Origin: Saccharothrix ecbatanensis
GTDB lineage: Bacteria > Actinomycetota > Actinomycetes > Mycobacteriales > Pseudonocardiaceae
Length of the DNA: 64,000 nt
Reading direction: 5' to 3'
Assembly: GCF_014205015.1 (NCBI RefSeq)
Contig: NZ_JACHMO010000001.1
Location: 7,998,001-8,062,000 of the forward strand
In this document: one piece after another, positions 15,667 to 24,363 of the stretch
Numbering within the stretch: position 1 is the first letter of the stretch
Layout: each line of letters opens with the position of its first letter
Notes under the pieces: generated by a model
What the model saw: the letters and a program-made list of their open reading frames with translations, nothing else
Told to the model about the DNA's origin: nothing
Databases searched by the model: none
Made by a program: the position numbers and the translations under genes

Positions 15667-17277
15667 GTGTTGACAGCCAGGAACGTGACGCTGTCGTTCG
15701 GTCCCCGGATCGTGCTCTCGGAGGTGGATCTCGATGTTCCCGCAGGTGAACGTGTAGGCCTCGTCGCGCCGAACGGCGTCGGCAAATCGACCCTGCTGCG
15801 AGTCCTGGCGGGTGAGCTGACCCCGGACACGGGCACCGTCACCGCGCGCGGGGCGGTCGCCTACCTGACCCAGGAGACCGACATCCGGCCCGGCGAGTCG
15901 CTGCGGGACCACCTGGCCCGTCGGACCGGCGTCGCCTCCGCCGTCCACGAGTTCGAGGTCGCCACACAGGCCCTGACCGACGGCACGCCGGGAGCCGACG
16001 ACGCCTACGCGCGGGCGTTCGACCGGTGGACCGCGTCCGGCGCGGCCGACTTCGCCGAACGCGCCGACGAGGTGTGCGACCGGCTCGGCCTGCCCGCGAC
16101 CCTGCTGGACGAACGCGGCTCGGGTGAGCTGTCCGGCGGGCAGTCGGCCCGGCTGCGGCTGGCCGCCGTCCTGCTGACCACGGCCGACGTGCTGCTGCTG
16201 GACGAGCCGACGAACGACCTCGACCTGGCCGGGCTGGACCTGCTCGAATCGCACGTCCTGCGCAGCCGGGCCGGCATGGTCCTGGTCAGCCACGACCGCG
16301 AGTTCCTGGCCCGCACCGCGACCGCGATCGCCGAGCTGGACGAGTTCAGCCACGGGGTGACGGTGTTCGGCGGCGGGTGGGACGCATACCTCCAGGAACA
16401 GGCCAACGCGCGGCGGCGGGCGCAGGAGGAGTACGAGGCGTACGCGGCCAAGCGCGACACGCTGACGCAGCGATCGCGGCAGACGCGGGAGTGGTCGCGG
16501 CAGGGCGTGCGGCGCAACGCGAAGTCGGACGAGAGCGACAAGTTCATCAAGTTCTTCCGCAAGCAGGGCGCGGAGAACCTGAGCGCGAAGGCGTCCATTG
16601 TGGACCGTCAGCTGGCGCGGCTGGAGGAGGTCGAGGAGCCGCGCGAGCCGTGGGAGCTGCGGTTGACGCTGCCGACGGCGGGGCGTGGCAGCCAGGTCGC
16701 GTTCACGTTGCGCGGCGCGGTGGTGAGTCGTGGTGACGTGACGCTCGGGCCGATCGACCTCACCATCGGCGCGGGGGAGCGGTGGCGGATCACCGGTCCC
16801 AACGGTTCCGGCAAGTCCACGCTGCTCGGAGCCCTGCTGGGACGTCTGCCGCTCGACGCGGGCGATCGCAGCCAGGGGCCTGCGGTGGTGGTGGGCGAGG
16901 TGGACCAGGTGCGTGCCGACTTCGCCGTGTCCGAGTCCGTGCTGGACGTCGTCACCGCCCAGACCGGGCTGGCGAAGGTGGAGGCGCGGACGTTGCTGGC
17001 GAAGTTCCGGGTCGGTGCGGACGCCGTGCTGCGGCCCGCGCGTTCGCTGTCGCCGGGTGAGCGGACCAGGGCGGGGCTGGCCGTGCTCCAGGCCAGGGGC
17101 ACGACGTGCCTGGTGCTGGACGAGCCGACCAACCACCTCGACCTGGCCGCGATCGAACAACTCGAACAGGCGCTGGAGGACTACGAGGGCACGCTGCTGC
17201 TGGTGACCCACGACCGGCGGCTGGCTGCGGCCGTGGGGGTTGACCACACCTTGGACGTGCGGAGCCTGGCAAGATAG
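15667..17277 (+). CDS. ABC-F family ATPase (ribosome-associated)
   Basis: 536 residues with two ABC domains and no membrane segment. Domain 1 has Walker A APNGVGKST (35-43), signature LSGGQSARL (about 154) and Walker B LLLDEPTNDLDLA. Domain 2 has GPNGSGKST (about 376), signature LSPGERTRA (altered from LSGGQ) and Walker B LVLDEPTNHLDLA. The linker (about 240-320) is charged and helical. ABC-F proteins act on the ribosomal E site; some protect against antibiotics. A terminator-containing leader upstream would suit an antibiotic-responsive member, but this is inference. Confidence 0.88.
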   Translation: MLTARNVTLSFGPRIVLSEVDLDVPAGERVGLVAPNGVGKSTLLRVLAGELTPDTGTVTARGAVAYLTQETDIRPGESLRDHLARRTGVASAVHEFEVATQALTDGTPGADDAYARAFDRWTASGAADFAERADEVCDRLGLPATLLDERGSGELSGGQSARLRLAAVLLTTADVLLLDEPTNDLDLAGLDLLESHVLRSRAGMVLVSHDREFLARTATAIAELDEFSHGVTVFGGGWDAYLQEQANARRRAQEEYEAYAAKRDTLTQRSRQTREWSRQGVRRNAKSDESDKFIKFFRKQGAENLSAKASIVDRQLARLEEVEEPREPWELRLTLPTAGRGSQVAFTLRGAVVSRGDVTLGPIDLTIGAGERWRITGPNGSGKSTLLGALLGRLPLDAGDRSQGPAVVVGEVDQVRADFAVSESVLDVVTAQTGLAKVEARTLLAKFRVGADAVLRPARSLSPGERTRAGLAVLQARGTTCLVLDEPTNHLDLAAIEQLEQALEDYEGTLLLVTHDRRLAAAVGVDHTLDVRSLAR

Positions 17278-17281
17278 GCGC

Positions 17282-17692
17282 ATGGGCACCGAGGAGGACT
17301 GGCCGATCGAGCAGACGTGGTCACTGCGCAACACACATTGGCACGCCTATGTGGAGCACACCTCTCTCGACCACGCCTCCCCGCGCCAGGAGCGCTTGGA
17401 GCGGACGCCGGAAGAGGTCCTGACCACGCCGACCGAGGTCGCGGCGTGGCTGGAGGTCAACCTGCGGAGCGCGACGAAGCCCGAGGAGGCCGGGAAGAAG
17501 CGGGCCAAGGACGAGCGGGACTTCTCCGACTCGAACCGGGTGCACGCCTCCATCGCGTCGGCGGGCGAGAGCATCTACACCGGCGTGAAGGGCATGTTGA
17601 CCCTCGCGGTGGAGGCGGTGACGCCCGACGAGTGCCGCAGTTCGCACGACGGCGCCGACGTCGCGCCGCTGAAAGCCGGCCGCCGCCGCTGA
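17282..17692 (+). CDS. Conserved hypothetical protein
   Basis: 136 residues starting MGTEEDWPIEQTW at an ATG four bases after the ABC-F stop, so probably co-transcribed. It is soluble, tryptophan-containing at the N-terminus and lysine/glutamate-rich in the middle (EEAGKKRAKDERDFSDSNR). It has no signal peptide, membrane helix or motif I recognise. Confidence 0.65.
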   Translation: MGTEEDWPIEQTWSLRNTHWHAYVEHTSLDHASPRQERLERTPEEVLTTPTEVAAWLEVNLRSATKPEEAGKKRAKDERDFSDSNRVHASIASAGESIYTGVKGMLTLAVEAVTPDECRSSHDGADVAPLKAGRRR

Positions 17693-17722
17693 CCCGCTGC
17701 TGACGGCCGGGCCTGTCGCGCC

Positions 17723-17797
17723 AAGATCACCCAAAGGCGTGACGGTTGCCGGGGATGAATGGTAATGCCGGAAGCGTTGCGAGAGAAATGAGGTGCG
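17723..17797 (+). repeat. Intergenic repeat element, copy B
   Basis: Diverged second copy of the element at 10613-10693. It shares AAGATCACCC, GATGAATGGTAA, the GTTGC and the AAATGA(A/G)GT end, with a 4-base gap in the middle relative to copy A. It lies between a plus-strand hypothetical gene and the 3' end of a minus-strand flavoprotein gene and is followed by a tandem array. Confidence 0.7.
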
Positions 17798-17830
17798 GCA
17801 CTCAGCTCGGCCTCTGCCTGGCACCCGACG

Positions 17831-17880
17831 GCCTGGTACCCGGAAGCTTGGTACCGAAGCTTGGTACCCGGAAGCCTGGA
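17831..17880. repeat. 15-bp tandem array (CTTGGTACCCGGAAG)
   Basis: Units lie at 17832-17846, 17847-17859 (two bases shorter) and 17860-17874, with a partial fourth to 17879. They contain KpnI-like GGTACC palindromes. Together with copy B, this accounts for the gap 17693-17880. The array differs in sequence from the one after copy A. Confidence 0.85.
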
Positions 17881-18411
17881 TCAAGGAGGGCTTGGCATCG
17901 ACAGTCGCAGCACCTCGGGCCAATCGAACGCGGCAAGCCCGTCATCCCCGCGAGACGCCACGGAGTGAGGGTCCAGGAACACGGCCCCGGCGCCGGAGAG
18001 CCGCTCGACGCTCCCGGCGTAAGCCGGGTGCTTTCGCAGCGACGCCTTCACACACGGAACGACGGTGATCGGCACGCCGACACCCAACAGCTCGTTCAGC
18101 ACCCCGAGCGCTGTCGTGTCGTTGATTCCCGCCGCCCACTTGTTGATCGTGTTGAACGTCGCCGGAGCGACCACCACCGCGTCGGCTTCCGGTAGTGAGT
18201 CGGCCTCACGTGGCAGCCGGGGACGTGTCCGCACCAGGCATCCGGTACTCGCTCCGAGCTGATCGAGATCTATCCACGATGCGGCGGTCGGCGTGGCGAT
18301 CAGGCACACCTGCCGGCGGAGGTCGTGGAGGAGACCGACGAACTCGGCGATGTTCAGCACTGGTGGCGCAGCCGAAACGACGACGTAGACACAGCGGCCG
18401 GCCTCGATCAC
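17881..18411 (-). CDS. Flavoprotein of the HFCD/PPC-decarboxylase fold
   Basis: 176 residues. The Rossmann-like start is VYVVVSAAPPVLNIAEFV. The central APATFNTINKWAAGINDTTAL is the FMN-contacting segment of the HFCD (EpiD/Dfp) fold. The active-site histidine and the substrate-clamp PxMNxxMW region of true PPC decarboxylases are not visible; the latter position reads PCVKASLRKHPAYAGSVERL. It probably binds flavin but may not decarboxylate. The GTG start overlaps the stop of the upstream XRE regulator by 4 bases, a pairing common in actinomycetes. Confidence 0.75.
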   Translation of the reverse strand: MIEAGRCVYVVVSAAPPVLNIAEFVGLLHDLRRQVCLIATPTAASWIDLDQLGASTGCLVRTRPRLPREADSLPEADAVVVAPATFNTINKWAAGINDTTALGVLNELLGVGVPITVVPCVKASLRKHPAYAGSVERLSGAGAVFLDPHSVASRGDDGLAAFDWPEVLRLSMPSPP

Positions 18412-20042
18412 GGCAGGACCCCCGCGCGTTGAGCGAGGCTCCTCAGCCCAGGCATCTGAACCCGGCGCTCACGGTTCATCAGCTCGGAGATCAGCGACCG
18501 AGCTGCTGTACCGCCAAGCACCAACTCGGGCGCGATCCGTTCGGTGTCGAGGAGATGGATCAGGGCAGGCATGTCCTCGTTGAGCTGGTGGTGCGCCCAG
18601 GCGCTGTCGAGGTGGTATTGCGCTTGGCGTCCACGGAGACCACTCGCCATTGACCCGACGTCGATCTGCTCGGCGATCGACAGCGTGGCGCGCGGGTCGG
18701 TCAACGCCACAGCGGCCGACATGCGGTGGATGCGGACGTTCGTCGGGCCGAAAGCCGTCCAACCTATGTTGCGGTCGCCGCCAAGCCGTTCCGCGAGGCT
18801 CTCGGCATGATCGAGCCGTCTGGTGGCCTCGGCGCGGTCGTTCCGCCGGGCGGCGATGATCGAGCTGATGAGCGTCAATGCTCCCCGCCAGGTAAGGCTC
18901 TCGGGATCTGTCCCCGTGATCGATTCGGCGCAGTCCACGGCCGTCGATTCGGCTTCGTCGTGCTGACCGAGTTTCAGCAGCGCGCAAGCCAACTGGTAGC
19001 CGGCCGCGGCTTGTCCGAATGAATCACCGGCCTTGAGGGCTGCCTTTCCGGCTCGATGCGCGGAGCCCAAGGCGGCAGCGCCGTTCCCGGCCTTGGTCTC
19101 CAGCTTGGCGGCGGCTATCGACGCGCTGCACTCCAGGTGGAGTGCCTGACGCCGGTGAGTTGCCGGACCTTCGTCGGCCAAGGCGTGAATGGCCGCCATC
19201 AGCGGCGGCAGAGCCAGCGTGACCTCTTGGTAACGGGCCGCCTGATATGAGTGGTGTGCCTGCCTCACGAGGGTGTTGGCGTTCTCGATCGTCGGTTTCT
19301 GCCGGAGTTGGGCCAACAAAGTTGTGGTGCGGCAGGCGGGATCAAGCATCGGCATGGCGGCTGCGGCGATGCCACCGCCGAGGAGTGAGCGTCGAGTCAG
19401 TGGGCTCATGGTCTCCCATTCGGCAGCGGGCGTGGCATTACCGGCTGTCGGAGCCATCATGCCGGACTCGTCCAAGAGCGGGCCGAGGCCACAGGCCCTC
19501 ATCCTCTCCGCGTCGACCGGTACCAAGATCTGGCGACCGTCGACGATCACGGGCAGCAATGCGCCAGACGTCGATAGGGCGGTGTTCGGCGGTCCGACCT
19601 CGCTTTCGAAGTATTGCCGCGACCCTTCCCGCTGCACATCGGACGTTGGCGACCTGGCCGGCATCCGGAACCACAGCAGGTCGGACGGGATGCCGAGCGC
19701 ACGGGCCCAGCGCATGAGCTTGTTCAGGTTGGCGATCCGTTCACCGTTCTCGATCCGGCTCAATCTCGTCTGGGTGATGCCGACCCACCCGGCCGCGACC
19801 TCTTGGGAGATGTCCCGGCCGTGGAACGGATGGGTCCGGAAGGCCCGCATCACAGTTCCCATGTCGTAGGTGGCCAGGGCCTCCAGCATCTGCGGGGTTC
19901 GCCAGAACGAAGGTGCGACGCGAGGCGGTTCGGCCAGGTGATCGCGGGCGGCTCTTGTGCAGGTGTGGCACAGCGCGCCGCGGTTGTCACGCGCCAGCCG
20001 CGTACCGCAACGGCACAGCCGTACCCGTTCGTGCGTTCCCAT
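18408..20042 (-). CDS. XRE-family regulator with N-terminal zinc ribbon and C-terminal TPR repeats
   Basis: 544 residues. A four-cysteine ribbon (Cys10, Cys12, Cys25, Cys28) opens the protein. A helix-turn-helix follows at about 78-101 (ISQEVAAGWVGITQTRLSRI). Residues from about 260 to the end are helical repeats of TPR type. Between them is a stretch reading TRRSLLGGGIAAAAMPML that looks like a twin-arginine signal but sits inside the chain. This architecture is frequent in streptomycetes and relatives, upstream of flavoproteins. Ligand and targets unknown; the divergent genes at 20264 are obvious candidates. Confidence 0.8.
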   Translation of the reverse strand: MGTHERVRLCRCGTRLARDNRGALCHTCTRAARDHLAEPPRVAPSFWRTPQMLEALATYDMGTVMRAFRTHPFHGRDISQEVAAGWVGITQTRLSRIENGERIANLNKLMRWARALGIPSDLLWFRMPARSPTSDVQREGSRQYFESEVGPPNTALSTSGALLPVIVDGRQILVPVDAERMRACGLGPLLDESGMMAPTAGNATPAAEWETMSPLTRRSLLGGGIAAAAMPMLDPACRTTTLLAQLRQKPTIENANTLVRQAHHSYQAARYQEVTLALPPLMAAIHALADEGPATHRRQALHLECSASIAAAKLETKAGNGAAALGSAHRAGKAALKAGDSFGQAAAGYQLACALLKLGQHDEAESTAVDCAESITGTDPESLTWRGALTLISSIIAARRNDRAEATRRLDHAESLAERLGGDRNIGWTAFGPTNVRIHRMSAAVALTDPRATLSIAEQIDVGSMASGLRGRQAQYHLDSAWAHHQLNEDMPALIHLLDTERIAPELVLGGTAARSLISELMNRERRVQMPGLRSLAQRAGVLP

Positions 20043-20263
20043 TCGCCTCGATCCCGCTTTGTTGTGTGGTGACGCTTAGCATCGGTCGGACGACGCTACG
20101 TGTGTCGATGGACTGGCGCCATGCCCTGCAACGCATATCGATCATGTGGTTTCGCGTCAGATCACGCGCGCCGCTACAGCGGAAGCTTCTGTCCGCTCCC
20201 ACCGCCTGGTGCTGCGAGCCACTCGCCTTCACTCCGCAGAGGTCTCCCAAGAAGGGCAAGGCA

Positions 20264-20839
20264 ATGCCGAGCATCACACCGGGTACCCCCGCACCCACGA
20301 CTTCGCAGGCCGCCCTGAGCTACGCCGAACTGGGCTGGCCCGTCCTACCGGGAGCCGTCTGGCACGACGGACACTTCGCCGACCCTGTGAGCGGACTGCC
20401 CGTCACCAACCCCTGCCTCAGGCCCAGTGAGGAGGCGACCACCGACGTCGCGCTGGTGCGGGAGTGGTGGGCGACTCCAGGATGGCGCGAGGTCAACGTC
20501 CTCACCGTGACCTGTTCGACCCTGGGTGCGTTCGCGGTGGCAGAGCCGCTTGTCATGGCCTTGGCCGACGATCCCTGGTTCACGGCCCTGCCGACGCCGG
20601 TGTTGGCCTTCCCGAACATGCCCATCGCCTACTTCCTCGTTCGGCCACCGATGCCTGCGGTGCTGGTGAGCAACAACGCATGGGTGGTGGATGCGGGGAT
20701 GCCGGTGCCGCTGCCGCCCAGTCACATCGACACCACACCGGTGATCTGGCTGGTCATCCCGCAGCAAGCGGGCAACGTGCTGATTCCCGGTGACGCGTTG
20801 GCCGACCTCATCCAGAGCTACGAGAGGCAGAGCGCGTGA
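20264..20839 (+). CDS. Primase-polymerase-fold protein lacking catalytic acids
   Basis: 191 residues. The layout matches the N-terminal domain of actinobacterial bifunctional primase/polymerases: AALSYAELGWPVLPG, NPCLRP, EEATTDVALVREWWATPGWREVNVLTVT. The next strand, which should carry the catalytic D-x-D/E, reads STLGAFAVAEPLV, so the metal-binding acids are missing. It therefore probably does not synthesise nucleic acid and may bind nucleotide. The ATG at 20264 has AAGGGCAAGG upstream. It is coupled by a 4-base overlap to the next gene and divergent from the XRE regulator. Confidence 0.6.
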   Translation: MPSITPGTPAPTTSQAALSYAELGWPVLPGAVWHDGHFADPVSGLPVTNPCLRPSEEATTDVALVREWWATPGWREVNVLTVTCSTLGAFAVAEPLVMALADDPWFTALPTPVLAFPNMPIAYFLVRPPMPAVLVSNNAWVVDAGMPVPLPPSHIDTTPVIWLVIPQQAGNVLIPGDALADLIQSYERQSA

Positions 20840-21153
20840 ACGAGCCGGCAGACGTCGTGCAGAACACGGGCACGGACGCAGTCTTCGCCGCGCTGCTGTG
20901 CGAAGCGGCACATGAGGATGCGCCACGGCCATTCGCCATCGTGGAGGAGTACGGCGAACGGGAACGGACCCGGGTGGCCGGCTACGGCTTGGCCTACGAC
21001 GACCGTGCCGAAGTCAACTCTGTGGAGGGTGACTTCCGGCTGGACTCAGCCAGCGCGGAGCACGCGCGGACGCTGTTCGAGATCAGCTCCCGATCGGCTG
21101 GGGTACGGCGTACTCATGTGGTGTGGTTGGGCGACACGACCCACAGGCGGTAG
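20836..21153 (+). CDS. Hypothetical protein coupled to the primase-like gene
   Basis: 105 residues, GTG start overlapping the previous stop. It is acidic and soluble, with segments PRPFAIVEEYGERERTRVAGYGLAYDD and AEHARTLFEISSRS. No signal peptide, membrane helix or known motif. The tight coupling implies joint function with the degenerate primase-like protein. Confidence 0.6.
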   Translation: MNEPADVVQNTGTDAVFAALLCEAAHEDAPRPFAIVEEYGERERTRVAGYGLAYDDRAEVNSVEGDFRLDSASAEHARTLFEISSRSAGVRRTHVVWLGDTTHRR

Positions 21154-21228
21154 GACGACCTGAGCCTGAGCGTCGACCGCGACAGGCGGCCAAGCGTGGG
21201 TGGTGGCCCAAGCCCGAACCCAGGCAGT

Positions 21229-21257
21229 AGCCCGCCGCGCTCGACACGCGGCGGGCT
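21229..21257. terminator. Hairpin between convergent genes
   Basis: AGCCCGCCGCG (21229-21239) pairs exactly with CGCGGCGGGCT (21247-21257) around a 7-base loop. It separates the hypothetical gene (+) from the ligase gene (-), and there is no long T tract on either side. Confidence 0.65.
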
Positions 21258-21267
21258 GGTGAGCTGA

Positions 21268-22767
21268 CTACAAGCCGACGGGCCAGGTGTGCACGGGCTC
21301 GCCCGCGTGCGACAGCTCGACGTAACGCCCGAGCATCGCGCTCAGCGCGGCGTCCCGGTCGGCCCCGCGCTCCTCCAGCAGCGCCACGGTGTCGCGCTGC
21401 CACTGCGACCCCGTGCGCCGCGCCAGGCACCGCGCCTCGATCACCCCGAGGTAGCGTTCGCGTGCCGCGTCGGACACGCCGCACGCCCGCAGCCCTTCGT
21501 GCGCGAGGGGCAGCAGCCGGCGCAGGACGAGTTCGTCCGGCGGCACCCAGCCGATGCCCGGCCAGTAGAGCTGCGCGCCCATGCCGTGCCGTGACCCGGC
21601 GTACAGGTTCTCCTCCGCCGCGTGGAACGACATCTGCGTCCACAAAGGACGTTCCAGGGTGGTGAGGGCGCGCTGGGCGCCGTAGAAGAACGCGGCGTTG
21701 GCCATCGTGTCGAGCACGGTCGGCCCGGCCGGCAGCACCCGGTTCTCCACCCGCAGGTGCGGCACGCCGTCGACCACGTCGTACACCGGCCGGTTCCACC
21801 GCCACACGGTCCCGTTGTGCAGCCGCAGCTCCGTCAACGACGGCGTGCCGCCCGACCCGAGCACGTCCAACGGGTCCTCGTCGCCGGTCTCCGGCAGCAA
21901 CGCCGGGAAGTAGCGCACGTTCTCCTCGAACAAGTCGAAGATCGACGTGATCCACCGCTCCCCGAACCACACCCGCGGCCGCACGCCCTGGTTCTTCAGC
22001 TCCTGCGTGCGCGTGTCCGTGGCCTGGAGGAACAGCGGTATCCGGGTTTCGTGCCACAGCGCCCGCCCGAGCAGGAACGGCGAGTTCGCCGCGATCGCCA
22101 CCTGCACCCCGGCCAACGCCTGCGCCACGTTCCAGTGCGCCGCGAAATCGTCCGGCGCGACCTGCAAGTGCAGCTGCACGGACGTGCAGGCGGCCTCCGG
22201 CATGATGGATTCCGCGTAGCTGGACAGCTTCTCGCCCGCCCGGCCCGGCAGCGGCGAGCCTTCCATGGACAGCACGACCTCTTCCCCGCGCGCCGCGAGG
22301 ATCTGGTCGTTCAACGTGGTGTACCGCGCCTGCTGCGACAGCCACCGCCGTTCGAAGTGCTCCTGCCGCAACGTCGGCAGCACCCCGATCATCACGATCG
22401 ACGTCCCGGCGTCGTGCGCCTTGTCGTCGGCCGACGCCAGCGTGGAGACGAGTTCCCGCTCCAGGTCCAGCGTCTCGTTCCCGGCCAGCTCGCGCGGCGG
22501 GACGTTGACTTCGAGGTTGTGCTGACCCAGTTCCAGCGTGAACGACGGGTCGTCGATCTTCTCCAGCACCTCGGAGTTGGCCATCGCGGGCCGGCAGGCG
22601 GCGTCGACGAGGTTCAGCTCGATCTCCAGCCCCATCTGCTGTCGGGGGAAGGAAAAGCTCTCCTCCACCAGCATGGTTCCCAGAGCGTCCATGCACCGCT
22701 GCATGCGCTCGCGGTAGCGCTGGCGGTCCTCCCTGGTGAACGTCCGACTGGACACATCCGTACCCAT
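21268..22767 (-). CDS. GCS2-family glutamate-cysteine ligase-like protein
   Basis: 499 residues. The fold of the carboxylate-amine ligases is marked by MGLEIELNLVD near residue 50, TLELGQHNLEVNVPP, TSVQLHLQVAP and VENRVLPAGPTVLDTMANAAF. Length and motifs resemble the actinobacterial GCS2 group related to EgtA and YbdK rather than a confirmed GshA. It may join glutamate to an amine such as cysteine, but no neighbour (for example egt genes) supports a specific pathway. The ATG at 22767 has GGGAGG 4 bases upstream, better than the TTG 12 bases earlier. Confidence 0.75.
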   Translation of the reverse strand: MGTDVSSRTFTREDRQRYRERMQRCMDALGTMLVEESFSFPRQQMGLEIELNLVDAACRPAMANSEVLEKIDDPSFTLELGQHNLEVNVPPRELAGNETLDLERELVSTLASADDKAHDAGTSIVMIGVLPTLRQEHFERRWLSQQARYTTLNDQILAARGEEVVLSMEGSPLPGRAGEKLSSYAESIMPEAACTSVQLHLQVAPDDFAAHWNVAQALAGVQVAIAANSPFLLGRALWHETRIPLFLQATDTRTQELKNQGVRPRVWFGERWITSIFDLFEENVRYFPALLPETGDEDPLDVLGSGGTPSLTELRLHNGTVWRWNRPVYDVVDGVPHLRVENRVLPAGPTVLDTMANAAFFYGAQRALTTLERPLWTQMSFHAAEENLYAGSRHGMGAQLYWPGIGWVPPDELVLRRLLPLAHEGLRACGVSDAARERYLGVIEARCLARRTGSQWQRDTVALLEERGADRDAALSAMLGRYVELSHAGEPVHTWPVGL

Positions 22768-22929
22768 GCCGCCTCCCAATCGGTAAGGGCTGCTCCGGCG
22801 GGCTTAGCGGAGGCCAACCGTGACACAGCAATTACCTGCCCGCCAGCGTCCAAATCGGTGCTCTCTGTCACATGCTGGTAACAATCAGCGAGAACGTGCT
22901 GGTTATCGCGGGTGTGGGACACTTCCACC

Positions 22930-23706
22930 GTGATCGAGATCGACGATCCGGCCGACCCCCGGCTGGACGACTTCCGGGACCTGTCGACGGCCGACCGCCG
23001 GCCGGACCGCCCCGGCGGCCGGGGACTGGTGATCGCCGAGGGCGTGGTGGTCGTCGAACGCCTCCTCGACTCGCCCTACCCGGTCCGCGCGCTGCTCGGC
23101 GTGCGCCGCCGCGTGGAAGCGCTGGGCGCACTCCCGGCCCCCGCGTACGTCACGTCCGCCGAGGTCATGGCCGAGGTGGTCGGGTTCCACCTCAACCGGG
23201 GCGTGCTGGCCGTCGCCGACCGCGCGCCCCAGTCGGACCTCGCCGGGCTCGTCGCGTCGTCCCGCCGGCTGGCCGTGCTGGAAGGCGTCGGCGACCACGA
23301 GAACCTCGGCTCGCTGTTCCGCAACGCCGCCGCGCTCGGCATCGACGGCGTGCTGCTCGGCCCGGGGTGCAGCGACCCGTTGTACCGGCGCAGCGTGCGC
23401 GTCTCGATGGGGCACGTGCTGCGCGTGCCGTTCGCGTCGTTGCCAGACCTCGCCGAAGGCTTCGACCTGCTGCGCCACAACGGTTTCACGGTCGCCGCCC
23501 TGACCCCGCGTGCCGACGCGACCGGCCTGGCCGACGCCGGGCTGCGCGGGCGCAAGGTGGCCGTGCTGCTCGGTTCGGAGGGTCCCGGCCTCACCGAAGA
23601 GACCATCGCGGCGGCCGACGTGGCCGTCCGCATCCCCATGGCGGGCGGTGTCGACTCGCTGAACGTGGCGACGGCGGCCGCGATCGCCTTCTACGCGATC
23701 GCGTGA
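22930..23706 (+). CDS. TrmH/SpoU-family RNA 2'-O-methyltransferase
   Basis: 258 residues. A short N-terminal substrate-binding domain precedes the SPOUT knot. The three family motifs are visible: motif 1 GVGDHENLGSLFRNAAALG (catalytic Asn and Arg), motif 2 LLGSEGPGL and motif 3 IPMAGGVDSLNVATAAAI. It methylates ribose in tRNA or rRNA using SAM; the target base is unknown. The GTG at 22930 gives the usual VIEIDDPADPRL beginning; a GTG at 22912 is the alternative. It is divergent from the ligase gene. Confidence 0.88.
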   Translation: MIEIDDPADPRLDDFRDLSTADRRPDRPGGRGLVIAEGVVVVERLLDSPYPVRALLGVRRRVEALGALPAPAYVTSAEVMAEVVGFHLNRGVLAVADRAPQSDLAGLVASSRRLAVLEGVGDHENLGSLFRNAAALGIDGVLLGPGCSDPLYRRSVRVSMGHVLRVPFASLPDLAEGFDLLRHNGFTVAALTPRADATGLADAGLRGRKVAVLLGSEGPGLTEETIAAADVAVRIPMAGGVDSLNVATAAAIAFYAIA

Positions 23707-23741
23707 ACCGCTAGGTTCTGACCGACCAGAGGAGGACGTTG

Positions 23742-24359
23742 GTGGAACTGCGGGTCCAGGACGGCAAGGCCGTGGTCGCGGGCCGCGACGACGCGGGCGA
23801 GCGGGAAGTCGACCCCCACGCCCTCCCGCTCGGCGCGGGCCTCGCCGACGCGTTGCACGAGTGGGCGAAGGTGGCCGACGCGGTGGCGCGCACCGACGCG
23901 CCGTCCGACGGCGCCGCGAGCGCCCTCGTGACCAGGCGCGGACGCCAGTTGGCCGGCCGGTTGGCCGCGGACATGCGCACAGCGGTCGAGTACACCGACC
24001 CGGTGACCGGTGAACTGGTCGTCGTCGACGCGCCCGCCGAGACCGACGCCGAACCCGAGTCGGTCGAGGAACCGGAGGCGGAAGCGCCGGCACCCCAGGA
24101 GGAGACCCCCTGGGGCACCGGCCTGACCGTCACGCTGATCGTCGCCGCCGTGGTGACGTTCACCGTGTACACCCTGTCCGTCGGCCTGGGTGAGACCAGC
24201 CAGTGGCTCGCGCTGCTGGCGAACGCCCTGGTGGTCGGCGGCATCGCCCCGTCCGTGTGGCTGGCCCGCAAGACGCCGGTGTGGCGGTGGGTCGCCTACG
24301 GCGTCGTCGCGGGTGTCCTCGCCGCCTGGCTCTCCCTCCTGCTGACCACCCTTCTCTAG
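23742..24359 (+). CDS. DUF2537 membrane protein
   Basis: 205 residues. The N-terminal half (about 1-100) is soluble. An acidic, proline-rich linker (about 98-120) and three membrane helices (about 125-205) follow. The organisation matches the actinobacterial DUF2537 family of unknown function. GAGGAGG lies just upstream of the GTG at 23742; a TTG at 23739 also fits. The stop lies 4 bases from the end of the convergent ABC exporter gene. Confidence 0.7.
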   Translation: MELRVQDGKAVVAGRDDAGEREVDPHALPLGAGLADALHEWAKVADAVARTDAPSDGAASALVTRRGRQLAGRLAADMRTAVEYTDPVTGELVVVDAPAETDAEPESVEEPEAEAPAPQEETPWGTGLTVTLIVAAVVTFTVYTLSVGLGETSQWLALLANALVVGGIAPSVWLARKTPVWRWVAYGVVAGVLAAWLSLLLTTLL

Positions 24360-24363
24360 CCCG

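Noticed and set aside
15667..17277. Antibiotic-resistance determinant by name
   Set aside because: ABC-F proteins include housekeeping translation factors; sequence alone does not show protection against any drug.
17881..18411. Phosphopantothenoylcysteine decarboxylase (Dfp/CoaBC)
   Set aside because: Too short for CoaBC, with no visible active-site His or substrate clamp; kept as a flavoprotein of that fold only.
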